Shown here piece after piece: positions 19,431-29,588 of a stretch of 64,000 nt of DNA. The position numbers and the translations under genes are program-made. The stretch covers positions 15,663,615 to 15,727,614 of the forward strand of contig CM077827.1 of the NCBI GenBank assembly GCA_039720395.1, written 5' to 3'. This stretch comes from Liquidambar formosana (Eukaryota; Streptophyta; Magnoliopsida; Saxifragales; Altingiaceae). The notes under the pieces were generated by a model, which saw only the letters and a program-made list of their open reading frames with translations, searched no databases and had not been told where the DNA came from. Every line of letters starts with the position of its first letter. Position 1 is the first letter of the stretch.

Positions 19431-21089
19431 TGTTGGGAATCGACCAAGAGGGAAAAATAGAAGTGCGGAATATAAAAAATTTTTCCTACGATTCCCAATC
19501 CCATGAATCTAACTATGCATAACACAAAATCAAACCCTAACTACGAAGAGGGTTAGAACACTTACAGGATTTTTGTCTTCTCCGTTTTGCTCCAAGCTTC
19601 TACTCCGGACAGCGGTGAATGAGCAGCCCAAGTGTGCTGCCTCCAACGGTATCCACACCTAGCTAGAGCTTCAAGCCTTTTCTTTCTTCTTCCTTGTTGT
19701 TGCTAGAGGTGGAGAAGAGAGAGAGAGAGAAGAGAGCCTCCAAAGGGCTGGACGGCTAGGGTTTATTGTGCAAGCCTATTATGCCATGTCACACATAAGT
19801 GTGACTTATATAGGCAGCCCACTAAAGGGGGCTGGCCATGGGAAAGAAACCCTAATAGGGTTATGTGTAATTACACTTAATTGCACATTAACCCCTATTA
19901 TTTGTATCAAATACAAATAGGCCTATAAAGAACTATTCTTTATTCACTAAAACCCTTTCTCTCATAGACTTTAAAGCCCTTCTTGCATGATCAGTGTGTG
20001 ACCCATTGGGTTCACATCATTAAGTAGTAGGAATAGCACGAGGTGTGCACAATGGAACTCTTTCCATTTAGGGTCTAATTGGAACTCCTTCCAATTCCCT
20101 AATTGATTATAACTCACTTATATCAATTAGGGCTTCTACTAACCATGAGTAACACCTAGCATATGGCTCATGGTGTGGTCCTTAATGAGGTGAATAGTCA
20201 TTTACAATGAACCCTTCTGTTATAGTTTATAGGTTACAATTGCATCCTTCCTTCAACACAATGTCTCCAATTGAACTAATAGGACATGGAAGTCTGTCAA
20301 GTCCCTAGTTCAATTACTTTATACTCATTCATAGATATCAACTCATTGATGAACTCATGAAACTCTTTTCATATTCATCCTACCATGGCCATGGATTTAA
20401 TGAGTTATATTATGAATGCTATATGAGACATTCTCTCTCTTTTTCCTGAGAGTGATGGATCCCTTGTTGATCACTCACATGCCTTCATACACATAGCAGT
20501 AGGGCCAATGAACACCTTTGCAGACCCCTGAATAGGATCTGCACTTAGTGTTATCAAACTTGTAAAGCTACATGCATAAGGCAACTATGGTGTCTCAGGT
20601 CTAAGGATTACTTGTACCACTATAACAATGAAAAACTGATTGACAGGCAGGATAAAACTCCATTCAGTTTATCTCATATCTTTGGTCACAGTCAGTGTAC
20701 CTATTCTTGTAATAGGCACCCACTTGTTGGTTGTAGTGTCTCCACACAAATAGCTTGAGACTAGCTATCCTCCTATAGAGTCAGCCTAACAAGTGCTAGT
20801 CCTATGGTTCATTATTGTCCATCATAGTGAACCTTCAACTAGGAATGCTTTAGGAGTTTAGTACAGAGATATATCTATAGTCTCAAAATTACAACTCTTT
20901 GTAATTCCATATTCTCAACTCTAACTCCATGGACATATTATGTAAATATAAATGATGCATATAAACATAATAGAATAAGCCTTTTTATTAAATCAATAAT
21001 AAATGTGACATACATAAATGAAATCAAATGATTGTTCCTAATCCCTAAACAATCATCTCCATGATTGGCTCTAGGGCATAATCCTAACA
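19431..21089 (-). mobile_element. solo copia LTR in the LTR of Tat A
   Basis: 1659 bp, TGTTGGG...CCTAACA as read on +. Flanked by GAAAG at 19426-19430 and 21090-21094. No interior, so it arose by recombination between the two LTRs of a full element. The TATA box is on the minus strand (19806-19812) with the inverted repeat at 19788-19805. Confidence 0.95.
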
Positions 21090-22919
21090 GAAAGATAATT
21101 CAATTCTCTACAACTTTGTATTTCACAAGCTTTGTCCAAATCCAACGTTTTCATACCCAAAAACGCGATTGAAGTTGCTGCTGCTGCAAAGTGACGAGAA
21201 TCACTTTTTCTTTTCTCTTGTTCTCTTTTTGTTTTCTATTTCTTTTCAAAGTTGAGTGAGTTTTGATCTCTTTGCTGTGATACCACTTTGACAAAGAGGA
21301 GGATTCGTGTTGGTTTGATTCACTCTAAAGACCTGAGGAGCCACGAACAATTACAAACACAAGGGGAGCCACTTCCTAAGGTATTCTCCTTCTCTATTCA
21401 AGCTTAAACTAGGTTCTCATATGGGTTAGGCTTATTGCATGTTAAAGGTGACTTTTTTATCATGTATTAACACTCTAGCTAGTTAATATACAAGGAATAT
21501 CTATTTTTTATCTACTGTTTAGCATGCTTTAGGGCTGTCCTTTAGGTTTTTAATGCATAGTTATGATTCTTGTGCTCCTGCTTGTCCTTGTGCTAGGATT
21601 AGTGTCATTGCATGTTAGAGTTAGGATTTTCATCATGTTATATTGCTTTAGTTAGTTAATATGCATGATTTAATTTCTGTTTAGTTTGGTTTTAGCATGA
21701 TTAAAGTATGTTTTGTATGTTTTTAAGCATATTTGTGAGTTTAGGGTTTTAGAGTCATTGTTTCGTGTTTGTTTTCATATAGCATGATAAAGTAGACTTT
21801 TTTATTTGGTTTTTCTTCGTGTTTGCTGCATATGTTTTTCATATGGAGTAAACATGATAGTTTTGCATGCATGTTAGTATGTTTTAGGGTTTTTATGCAT
21901 GATATGGTTCTAGGAATATGTTAGGACTTATTATTGTTCGCTGTGTTGCTGTTAGCATGCTTAGTGGATGATTTTTAGGCCATAATACTATTCTGTCCAG
22001 ATTTGCATGTTAGTGTTTTTGCATGGTTTTGAGCACTTGTAAGGGTGCAAATAGGTGTGGTATTTGTCCTATGGCAAATAGGGCTGCTTATGTCTGAAAT
22101 GGCTAAATGCTTGGAGCTAATTGCGCTCAGGTAAGTGGGTGTGAAGGTGCCCCAATTCACCTTTCTTCTTAACTCATTCTCTTCTCCCTATCTAGGGTTA
22201 ATTTTTAATACAAGTCCTATGGTTTAATTAGAGGTTTCCTTAACCAACAAAATTCTGGTTTTTATTAAAGTTTCCATTTTGTGGATTTCTTTCCTAAAAT
22301 CAAACTTTCTATCATATTCAACTCTTTTGATCAAATAAGGAAACCTAGGGTTTTTACCATAGGTTTGTATTAGGATTTAACCTTAGTTCTAATCGAACTA
22401 CGTGGACTTTGATCCATGTATTTCGTTGCATGGTACGTAGGCGCTCTTCGTGAGGCTCAAGTCCGTTCTAGGATCCAAGCATCCTAGGTTTATTTTTGTT
22501 TTGTTTTCTTTTTCTTTATTTTCTGTTTTTATTTGCTTATTATGCATGGATGGATGAATGAAATATATGATATGCATGCAATTCTTGTGATGATATACTT
22601 GCTGATTTTTGTATGGAAAGACTTTAATTTAGCCCAAATGAACTGAGAGACCGAAAGGGTGACATGGGTGCCTATAGGCTTTGCCTAGAACCTTCCCATG
22701 TCATAACTTAGCCTCCGAATCCCCGATTTCTTTGGTTTTCAAAAGATTGGTTTTTGCCTTTCCTTTTTTATGGAGTTATTCAAATTGTTTTCCTAAAACA
22801 AACTATTTTTAGGGTTTTCCTTGTTTCCTTTAAAAAATAAGGTGGCGACTCCTTTCCTTTTTCTTTTTCAAACCCACTTTCTTTTCAATCCCTCGTGGGC
22901 CCAATTTCCGGGGTTCACA

Positions 22920-23240
22920 CCTTGTAAGAAGCAATTCAAAGATCAAAAGAGAAATCAAGTACCATGCTGTGAGCTTTTGGAGATGTTTATTTCCTCTCCC
23001 TTAAAAGGAAAAGAAAAAAAAGTCAAAAGAAAAATTGTGACAAAAAAAAAAAAAAATAGAGCAAAGGAAAAAAAAGCACAAAAAGAAAGGGAAGGGATTA
23101 ACATCCAAAAGCATCAAGAAGGAAGATCAACAACGATCAAGAGAGTTTTATAATCAAAGAAGACTATAATCCATGTTCATGACTCGCAGAGGAAGTTTAA
23201 GTCGAGTAAGGGTGGTCTCTATGTGGTTATGTGTAAAGCC
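22920..23240 (+). other. purine-rich spacer of element C
   Basis: A-rich sequence with long A runs (e.g. 23042-23056). The small Lys-rich open frame from 22821 is a by-product of composition and runs across the LTR boundary at 22919. I see no gene. Confidence 0.5.
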
Positions 23241-23450
23241 TAAGCCCGCTAGGTTGAAAACCTGAAAAGGCAACTTAGGCAAAAGTTAGGGTTATTAAAA
23301 AAAAAATGAAGAATGAATCTCTTGAACTACGAGGACCTGATTCTCCACCAAAAAAAAGAAATGTTTGTTTTGTAAATGTCTTGTGAAGATCAATGTGGAG
23401 ATACGTAGGCAGCCCATAAAGTTACTTTGGGTGCGGTCCAATTAATTGAA
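23241..23450 (+). ncRNA. structured post-pol module of element C
   Basis: CTAGG...CTTAG around CCT-GAAA-AGG (23261-23270), a GNRA loop with stem bases changed in pairs relative to A and B. Then CTACG (23327-23331) with CGTAG (23404-23408) and TCTCCAC with GTGGAGA. The tail ACGTAGGCAGCCCATAAAGTT is nearly the same in A and B. Confidence 0.6.
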
Positions 23451-24134
23451 AAAAGAAAAAAAAAAAAAAAAAAAAGGAGAAAGAAGGCAATTCTTTGTGA
23501 CTAAGTTAAGAAGAAGCAGTTTCATTGATTGAATTAATGAGCTTAAAATACTACATGCCACTAAGAGAATTAATTTGATTATTCTTCTCTTTCAATTTGT
23601 TCTTGTTTGACTTTCTCAATTCCTTCGTGTGTCCCTCCACTTTCATCCTTTAATTCTCTTGATTCCTGTGCGTCTCTAATGGTCATAGACCTTGTCCCTT
23701 GAAAATTCTTATTCATCATGATTCATTTGTAAAGTCCATCAGATCCTACATTATCATACTTTTCGACCTAAGCTCTTGTCATAAATTCAATTATGGGAAA
23801 GGGGTAGTAGTAACCACTATGGAATGATTTGCCTTAATCATAGGCATGAAACTTCGTGAGATTGGGAGAATGGGTGTTATTTTCTCTGCAGTTGGGGGCT
23901 AATTTATCTTGCTCAATCAAAGAACGTGAATGTGTTAACCAAGAGAAGTGGGCATGTCATTCTATGAACCTAGGGGCTGATTATGCTTGTTGAAGAAGAA
24001 TTTGAATATGTGCTGGGGCTGGTTTGTTCGATTAGAGAACCTGATAAAGAGAATGGGTTGGGGCTTTGTGATTTGAACCCCTCTATGCTGAAGTAACTTG
24101 CAAAGAAATGTGAAAGAAAAAAAAAAAAAAAAAA

Positions 24135-24235
24135 GCCCGCTAGGTTGAAAACCCAAAAGAGCGGCCTAGGCAAAAATTAGGGTAACCCGTTAGGTTAAAA
24201 ACCCGTAAGGGCAATCTAGGCAAAATTTAGGGTTT
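24135..24235 (+). repeat. two more partial copies of the post-pol hairpin in C
   Basis: CTAGGTTGAAAACCC at 24140-24154 and again TAGGTTAAAAACCCGTAAGGG at 24191-24211 (the second with GTAA loop 24205-24208). They lack the CTACG/CGTAG half. The 23.5-24.1 kb stretch between the copies and the 24.24-24.74 kb stretch after them show no gene. Confidence 0.6.
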
Positions 24236-24739
24236 TGAAAGAAAAGAAAAGTGCAGAAGGAAGAAGAAAAGAGGTGTTTCCACTTTATTCTTATACCTTG
24301 AAGAAGAATTCATGGGTTTAATCCAATCTTCCTGAAATGCATTATTTCTTAAGAAGGCTTGACCACAATTTTATTCCATGATTTTGCTAAATATGCAAAG
24401 GTGTCTTTAAGGAAAAGGAATGAAAATGAAAATAATAATGGGTTTGCAAAACCATTTCTAGATAATCTTTCTATGCATGAACTTGTGCTAATAAATCCGT
24501 GTGAATCAATTTTACTTGAGTTGATTGATTAGTTGATGTTTTGCATTAGTAATATGCAGTGTTCATCGAGTTTCTGAGCTTCATTTTCCCATGATCATGT
24601 TTGACTAGTTTTCGTTTTTGGTTGTGTGGTTGATAGTTTCTCTCCATATTGTGTTGGCTTAGTCTCTATACCATTCCTGTCTTATGAATAGTGACTCCTA
24701 CTTAACTAATGTTTTGTTAAGCTCCCCTATGAGTTTTAC

Positions 24740-25327
24740 CTATACTCTTTTTCTTGAGCATTGACCTTTGCTCGTTTGGGATATTGACTATTATTCATCC
24801 TGAGTGTTGATCTTCACTCATTTTGAGTATTCACCCATACTCCCCTCTCGAGCATTGATCCTTGTTCGTTCTATAATATTGACTCTTATCCGTCATAGGG
24901 ATTGATTCCAAACCCTTTCGACATGTCTCCTCTATTCATATGTTATTGTTTTAGGTATTGACTTCTACCTATGCGATCTCTTGGCATTCTTTGAGTATTG
25001 ACTCCTACTTATCACCAACAGTGACTTTTACTCATATAATTTTCTTTGTGAATATTGACTCCTACTCATTTCAAGCATTGACCTTTGCTTATATACATTT
25101 TATCTTGAGCATTAACCCTTGGTTGTATGATTTTCTCTGTGAGTATTGAATCCTACTCATTTCAAGCATTAACCTTTGCTTATATACATTTTATCTTGAG
25201 CATTGACCCTTGCTCGTATGATTTTCTCTGTGAGTATTGAATCCTACTCATTTCAAGCATTGACCCTTGCTCATAAGCTTTTCTTTGTGAGTATTGATCT
25301 TTACTCATAGCAAACATTGACCCGTGC
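24740..25327 (+). repeat. hairpin tandem array of element C, left part
   Basis: Repeats of about 40-60 bases built on arm-TTGACCYT-arm. Examples: GAGCA/TGCTC (24756-24773), GAGTG/CACTC (24802-24819) and GAGTAT/ATACTC (24825-24842). Interrupted at 25328 by element B and resumed at 49160. Confidence 0.85.
25323..25327 (+). repeat. target-site duplication CGTGC of element B, left copy
   Basis: CGTGC directly before the 5' LTR. The right copy is at 49155-49159. Confidence 0.93.
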
Positions 25328-25961
25328 TGTAGACACCCCATTTTCACCCCCATGAGATTATGATAGCATTTGGTTAGGTTTAGAAGCATGTAGGAGTCCC
25401 TAAGCCTTAAAGGACAATTTTGCCCTTTTAAGCCTTAGGAGAATAGGTCATCATTGCATGCATATTTTTGTCTCTTTGTTGAGTCCCATCACTTGCATTT
25501 AGTTTCTAGGGTCATTTTGGATATGTGTGTCAAATTTGGTTCAATTCCAGATAGGTTTGGATAGCTAATTAGAACTTTTGCGACTTGAAGGGCAATTTCG
25601 TCTTTTACTTCGTATATTTTCCAATTGACTTCCAAATTTGCTCCGGAGTGTTCCATTGGCCTTAGAATGATGAAATGAGTCTAATTGAAGTGCCAATTTA
25701 ATTTATTGATAGGTTTGGGATTGGTTCACCACATTACCCTATGCTTAATTGACCTTTTTTTCGGGTAATCGCCTCATGAAAACCCAGCCACTTGACCGTG
25801 GTCAGGGATTCTTGGTTCAAGAATATTCTAGGCTTATTATACACTGAATCCTTGAAATTTTGGCTTTTGAATCACTCAAATCGGAGTTAAAATGAAGAAT
25901 TTGTGTCCATTTGAAGTTCAGAGTCCAAACCGAGCTAGAATTCCAAAATTTTTGGATTCTC

Positions 25962-26020
25962 CTCGGGTGACCGGTTGGGCCCAACCGGTTGGACCGGTTC
26001 ACCCCAACCGGTCACCTGAG
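25962..26020. promoter_or_regulatory. ACCGGTT palindrome in 5' LTR of B
   Basis: The arms CTCGGGTGACCGGTTGGG (25962-25979) and CCCAACCGGTCACCTGAG (26003-26020) pair with one mismatch. Inside is the perfect 20-base palindrome ACCGGTTGGGCCCAACCGGT (25970-25989). About 200 bases upstream of the TATA box. Confidence 0.75.
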
Positions 26021-26217
26021 CGTTTCGTCCGGATTTTTCTCTCTTTGCATTTTTGACGAAATGGGACTCTACCACTTCGATTTTTAGCCTTCTAAAGGAC
26101 TTCTAAGCCTATTGGGAGGTGGTTTTGAGTTGTTTAACATTCATGGGATTTAACCACAGCCCTAGATTGGTTTCATGGTGAATTAATCTCAACCATTGGT
26201 TCATATGGCTGGTTGGT

Positions 26218-26225
26218 TATAAATA
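26218..26225 (+). promoter_or_regulatory. TATA box of Tat B LTR
   Basis: GGTTATAAATAGAGG; repeated at 46681-46688 in the 3' LTR. Confidence 0.65.
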
Positions 26226-27608
26226 GAGGCTCATTCATCAGCATAGGGGACTTTTGGCTTATTTGACACTTCATATTCATAAGAGAGAGAGGGACCACGA
26301 GTTTGAACACACTCATATCAGTTGGAGGAGGCTTTCTACTGCAATTTCAAAGGAGAACTAGAAGGGAACCAAGCCAAAGAGAAGGAGGAACGCAGCGAAG
26401 ACCCTTGCTTCATTGTAAGTCTCCTTTGCTTTCCTTTACAATTCCTTCTTCTTTTACTCCATTCTCTGCATAGTTATGGCTTAGAATTGATTTAGGAATC
26501 ATATATACTCTATATTTTAGAGTGTATATGATTCAAAGATGATGAGAATGCATGTTAGTGGATTAGGATTGTGAATTGCTTGCTGTTAGGATAGTTTCTC
26601 TCTTAAGGATAGAGGTACGTTTTGTATGAAAAATCAATTGGTGTGTTTAGGCCATTTTCTCTTCATGGTTCAATTATATGCATGATTTTAAGCATCTTTT
26701 ATATAAGACACTTGTTGTGTAAGCCTCGTCTTCATAGGTGTATGGATGATTATCCTTTTTGAGGATAATTATCGTCCTTAGAGGGTGAGGTTGTGCATAG
26801 GTGCTTTCTAGAGTGTGTTTAAGTGCGCTGTGAGTTTCTTTGCACTCTTAGGTATATATTTTACGTAGGATATGTGAAGAAACCATTCATATGGAGTGAT
26901 TTCTACGTAAAATTATCTCCGGATAGTTTTACTTAAGAAAGGTCGCCGTAAGGATGATTATTTCACATTCTTACATAAAGTACTTACCTAAGGCATCATG
27001 GTAGATTTTCTTTTCATGTTTAGGATTATCATATGATATTTTCATCATGGTAATGCCTATTTAGCATGTTTTTTGATAGTTTTTGTGCATGTTAGGGTGT
27101 TTAGAGCATATAGGAGCATATAGGATTGAGTTTTTCTTTTGATTCTTGTTATTTGCATGAGTTTTAGGTCATTGTATGCATGTTTAGTATTCTGTCCATA
27201 TTTGATTTAGGTCTTCTAATGATGATTTGAGCATGAATATGAATGATTTGAGCTTAATAATTGCCTTATAGAATACATAGGGTGATTAATTGATGATTTC
27301 TCAATGTTTCGGGATGATTTGCATGAGTGTTAGGTCATTATATGCATATTTAGTATTCTGTCCAGATTTGAATTAGGTGTTTTAATGATGATTTGAGCAT
27401 GAATATGAATGGTTTGAGCTCAATAATTGCCCTATAGAATACATGGGGTGATTAATTGGTGTTTTCTCGATGTTTTGGGATAATTTGCATATGGTAAGTG
27501 GTTCATGGTAAGTTGTGTATGAATTGTTCTCCTCTCCCCCTCGGGTTATTGTCTTTACTTTGAATTAGAAGTCCTAAGTTTCCAACTCTCTCAAAATTCT
27601 GTTTTAAT

Positions 27609-27790
27609 TAGAGTTCTATCTCTTTTAGAACTCTACTTTCATTGAAATCCTTTTTGATCTAGAGTTCTATCTCTTTTAGAATTCTACTTTTCTTAAAACC
27701 CTTTTTGAACTAGAGTTCTATCTCTTTTAGAATTCTACTTTTCTAAAACTTCTTTTTGGATAAGAGTTCTATCTCTTTTCGACTTCTATC
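27609..27790 (+). repeat. minisatellite in the LTR of B
   Basis: About four units of 53-55 bases containing AGAGTTCTA-TCTCTTT-TAGAACTCT, itself a hairpin (27610-27634); later units read TAGAATTCT in the second arm. The same repeat is in the 3' LTR (about 48072-48250). Confidence 0.75.
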
Positions 27791-28642
27791 TTTTCTCAAA
27801 TTCCTTTTTTGGAAACTCTTCTTCTTTTTTTCAAACTCTTCTTTTCTTTTTAATGGAAACTTAGGGTTTATAGTTCATTATAAAGGGAGTAACCCCTTCT
27901 CAATCGAACTACGTGGACTTTGATCCTTACTTCTTTGTATGTAAGGTACGTAGGCGCTCATTTGATGTTCAAGTCTGCCCTAGGATACTAAGTATCCTAG
28001 GTTTTCTTTTCCTTCTTTTCTTCTTTCTTTCTACCCATTTGCCCATCACATATATGCTAGTGGATAGGATGGACCCATGCTTATACATTTATCCATCACA
28101 TATTTGTTAGTGGATATGATGGATTTGTTTGTTCATTCTCTCTATCTCTTACTTGCTTTCCATATCTCTCATACTTGTTCATGGATGTTTACATGCTTTA
28201 TGGATGTTTACTTGCTTTATGGATGTTCATGGATGAATGTGGATTATTTATGGATGATTCTTTGCATATGCATGGTGACTAATTAGGAAGTGATTGAAAT
28301 AGCCCATATAAATTCAGAGACCCATTTTGGGGCGATGTGGGTGCCTATAGGATGTTTCCTAGAACCTTCCCACATCGTAACTTAGTCTCCAAATCCTCTC
28401 TTGTTTTGATAGACCTGCTTTTCCTTGATCGGAGTCATGTGGTTTGTTTTCAAAGGTTTCTTTTTAAAAACTATTTTGAAAGGTTTTCCTTTTTTCCTTA
28501 AAAAATGAGGTGGCGACTCCTTGTTTGATATGTTTTTGTGAACCTTTTAAAAACCAGATTTTTATTAATTTAAATCTCTTCAAGTCTTTTTAAAAGAAGG
28601 GTTCTCCTTCCTCCCTTGGATCGAAACCCGTGGTTCACAGTC

Positions 28643-28660
28643 TGGCGACTCCACTAGGGA
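28643..28660 (+). other. primer binding site of Tat B
   Basis: TGGCGACTCCACTAGGGA, three bases after the LTR end. It starts with TGG, as needed for a tRNA CCA end. Ogre elements are reported to use tRNA-Arg; I cannot confirm the tRNA here. Confidence 0.75.
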
Positions 28661-29588
28661 TTAGTGGACTAGACTCAAGGAATTTGTATGGGCTAATTTA
28701 ATTGCTTAAATTAAAATCAATCACTTGCATACGCTTGAATGTGTGTTTACTTTATTGCATTGTGTGCGCAATTGCATTTGAATGATAGGTCGATGTATCC
28801 TTGCCTTTTCTGATTGGCCTAGCCTTGACCCCGGTTCCCCTCGTTCTTGGGTGTCATGTTTGCGAAGCTATCAACTCCTCTTGCCATGTATCCTTGGGTT
28901 TTACCCTTGGGTATATTAAATGGATCAACACGTACCACTTGACTCACGCGGCATCCCTCATGCCACACGTGATAGGTATATGGTTGATTCAAGCAAGTAG
29001 GGGACACTATCCTACCCTTTTTAGTGCATATAGTGGACTGTCTAGGACACATGGACTCGCCTAGTTTAAAGTCACCATGCTCGTGGAATGAATGCAGGTA
29101 CAGAGTGGATGTGTGTTTGAATGTATGTGTGTATGGAATGAATGTATGCGTGGCATGAATGTGTGTTGTGGGAATGGATGTGAATGGAATGAATGGCAAT
29201 GCAATTCGTGTCATGGTTCTTTGAGAAGATGATACAAAGCCCTCGATACAGTGATCCAGTTTCTTGCTCTTGAATGTGGTTGGAGATATGAATGAATGCT
29301 ATGTGGGGGGTTAATTTTAAGGGGTAACATGACTTTAAAATCAAGTGACCTACATCCCTTTAGTATGACCTTCTTACCTAAAGCCCATTAGGCTCATATG
29401 GATGAGAGGCCCAACTAAAGGAATGTTATTGGACCATTACCCGCCCGTTCAAATCAATTGTGGAGACTAAAGGCGCTTTGTGTCACTTTGTAACTAAGTA
29501 TGGGTCATTTGGTTGTAATAGAGTGCTGGCTTGGACTCGTGACTCTTCAGGCCATTTGATCAAAGGAAGGACCGAACAAAACCTTGCC
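28661..29588 (+). other. untranslated leader of Tat B
   Basis: No convincing gene. The stretch 29085-29190 is low-complexity GAATGNATG/TGTGTG sequence. Open frames here on either strand are short and follow the repeat. The frame of gag is open upstream of 29589 to about 29460, but without a motif. Confidence 0.5.

Larger units (their letters stand above)
1..22919 (+). mobile_element. Tat/Ogre-type Ty3/gypsy retrotransposon A (5' end outside the window)
   Basis: Order seen: protease/G-patch ORF, reverse transcriptase, gypsy RNase H, second (archaeal-like) RNase H, integrase, a structured post-pol module, an antisense ORF, a tandem array and a long 3' LTR. The double RNase H and the 3' antisense ORF are established marks of the Tat lineage (Tat, Ogre, Grande, Retand). 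Two copia insertions lie inside: a full element at 1558-11261 and a solo LTR at 19431-21089. The 3' LTR ends in TTCACA at 22919. The matching 5' LTR and target duplication are off the left edge, so age and full length cannot be judged. Pol carries three in-frame stops, so this copy cannot make its own enzymes. Confidence 0.9.
18470..22919 (+). repeat. 3' LTR of Tat A, with nested solo copia LTR
   Basis: Begins TGTCACACCCC right after the purine-rich GAGGGGCTTC and ends GGGGTTCACA. Without the copia solo LTR and its duplication it is about 2.79 kb. TATA box at 19263-19270 with a hairpin CGTATGTG/CACATACG about 160 bases before it (19072-19102). Two further hairpins lie at 22398-22440 and 22661-22702. 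A GGTGGCGACTCC word, like the Tat primer site, lies at 22841-22852. The second half is homologous to the LTR piece of C at about 49880-51202. Confidence 0.85.
25328..28639 (+). repeat. 5' LTR of Tat B
   Basis: 3312 bp, TGTAGACACCCC...GGTTCACA. It holds a palindrome at 25962-26020, a TATA box at 26218-26225, a four-unit minisatellite at 27609-27790, and hairpins at 27909-27953 and 28334-28386. A TGGCGACTCC word lies at 28511-28520. It shares the last two hairpins and the end sequence with the LTRs of A and C but is otherwise a different LTR family. Confidence 0.93.

Noticed and set aside
22821..23153. 110-codon Lys-rich frame
   Set aside because: Crosses the LTR boundary at 22919 and follows A-rich sequence.
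28819..29344. Minus-strand frames rich in His/Thr/Ile
   Set aside because: Arise from the GAATGTATG/TGTGTG low-complexity leader of element B.
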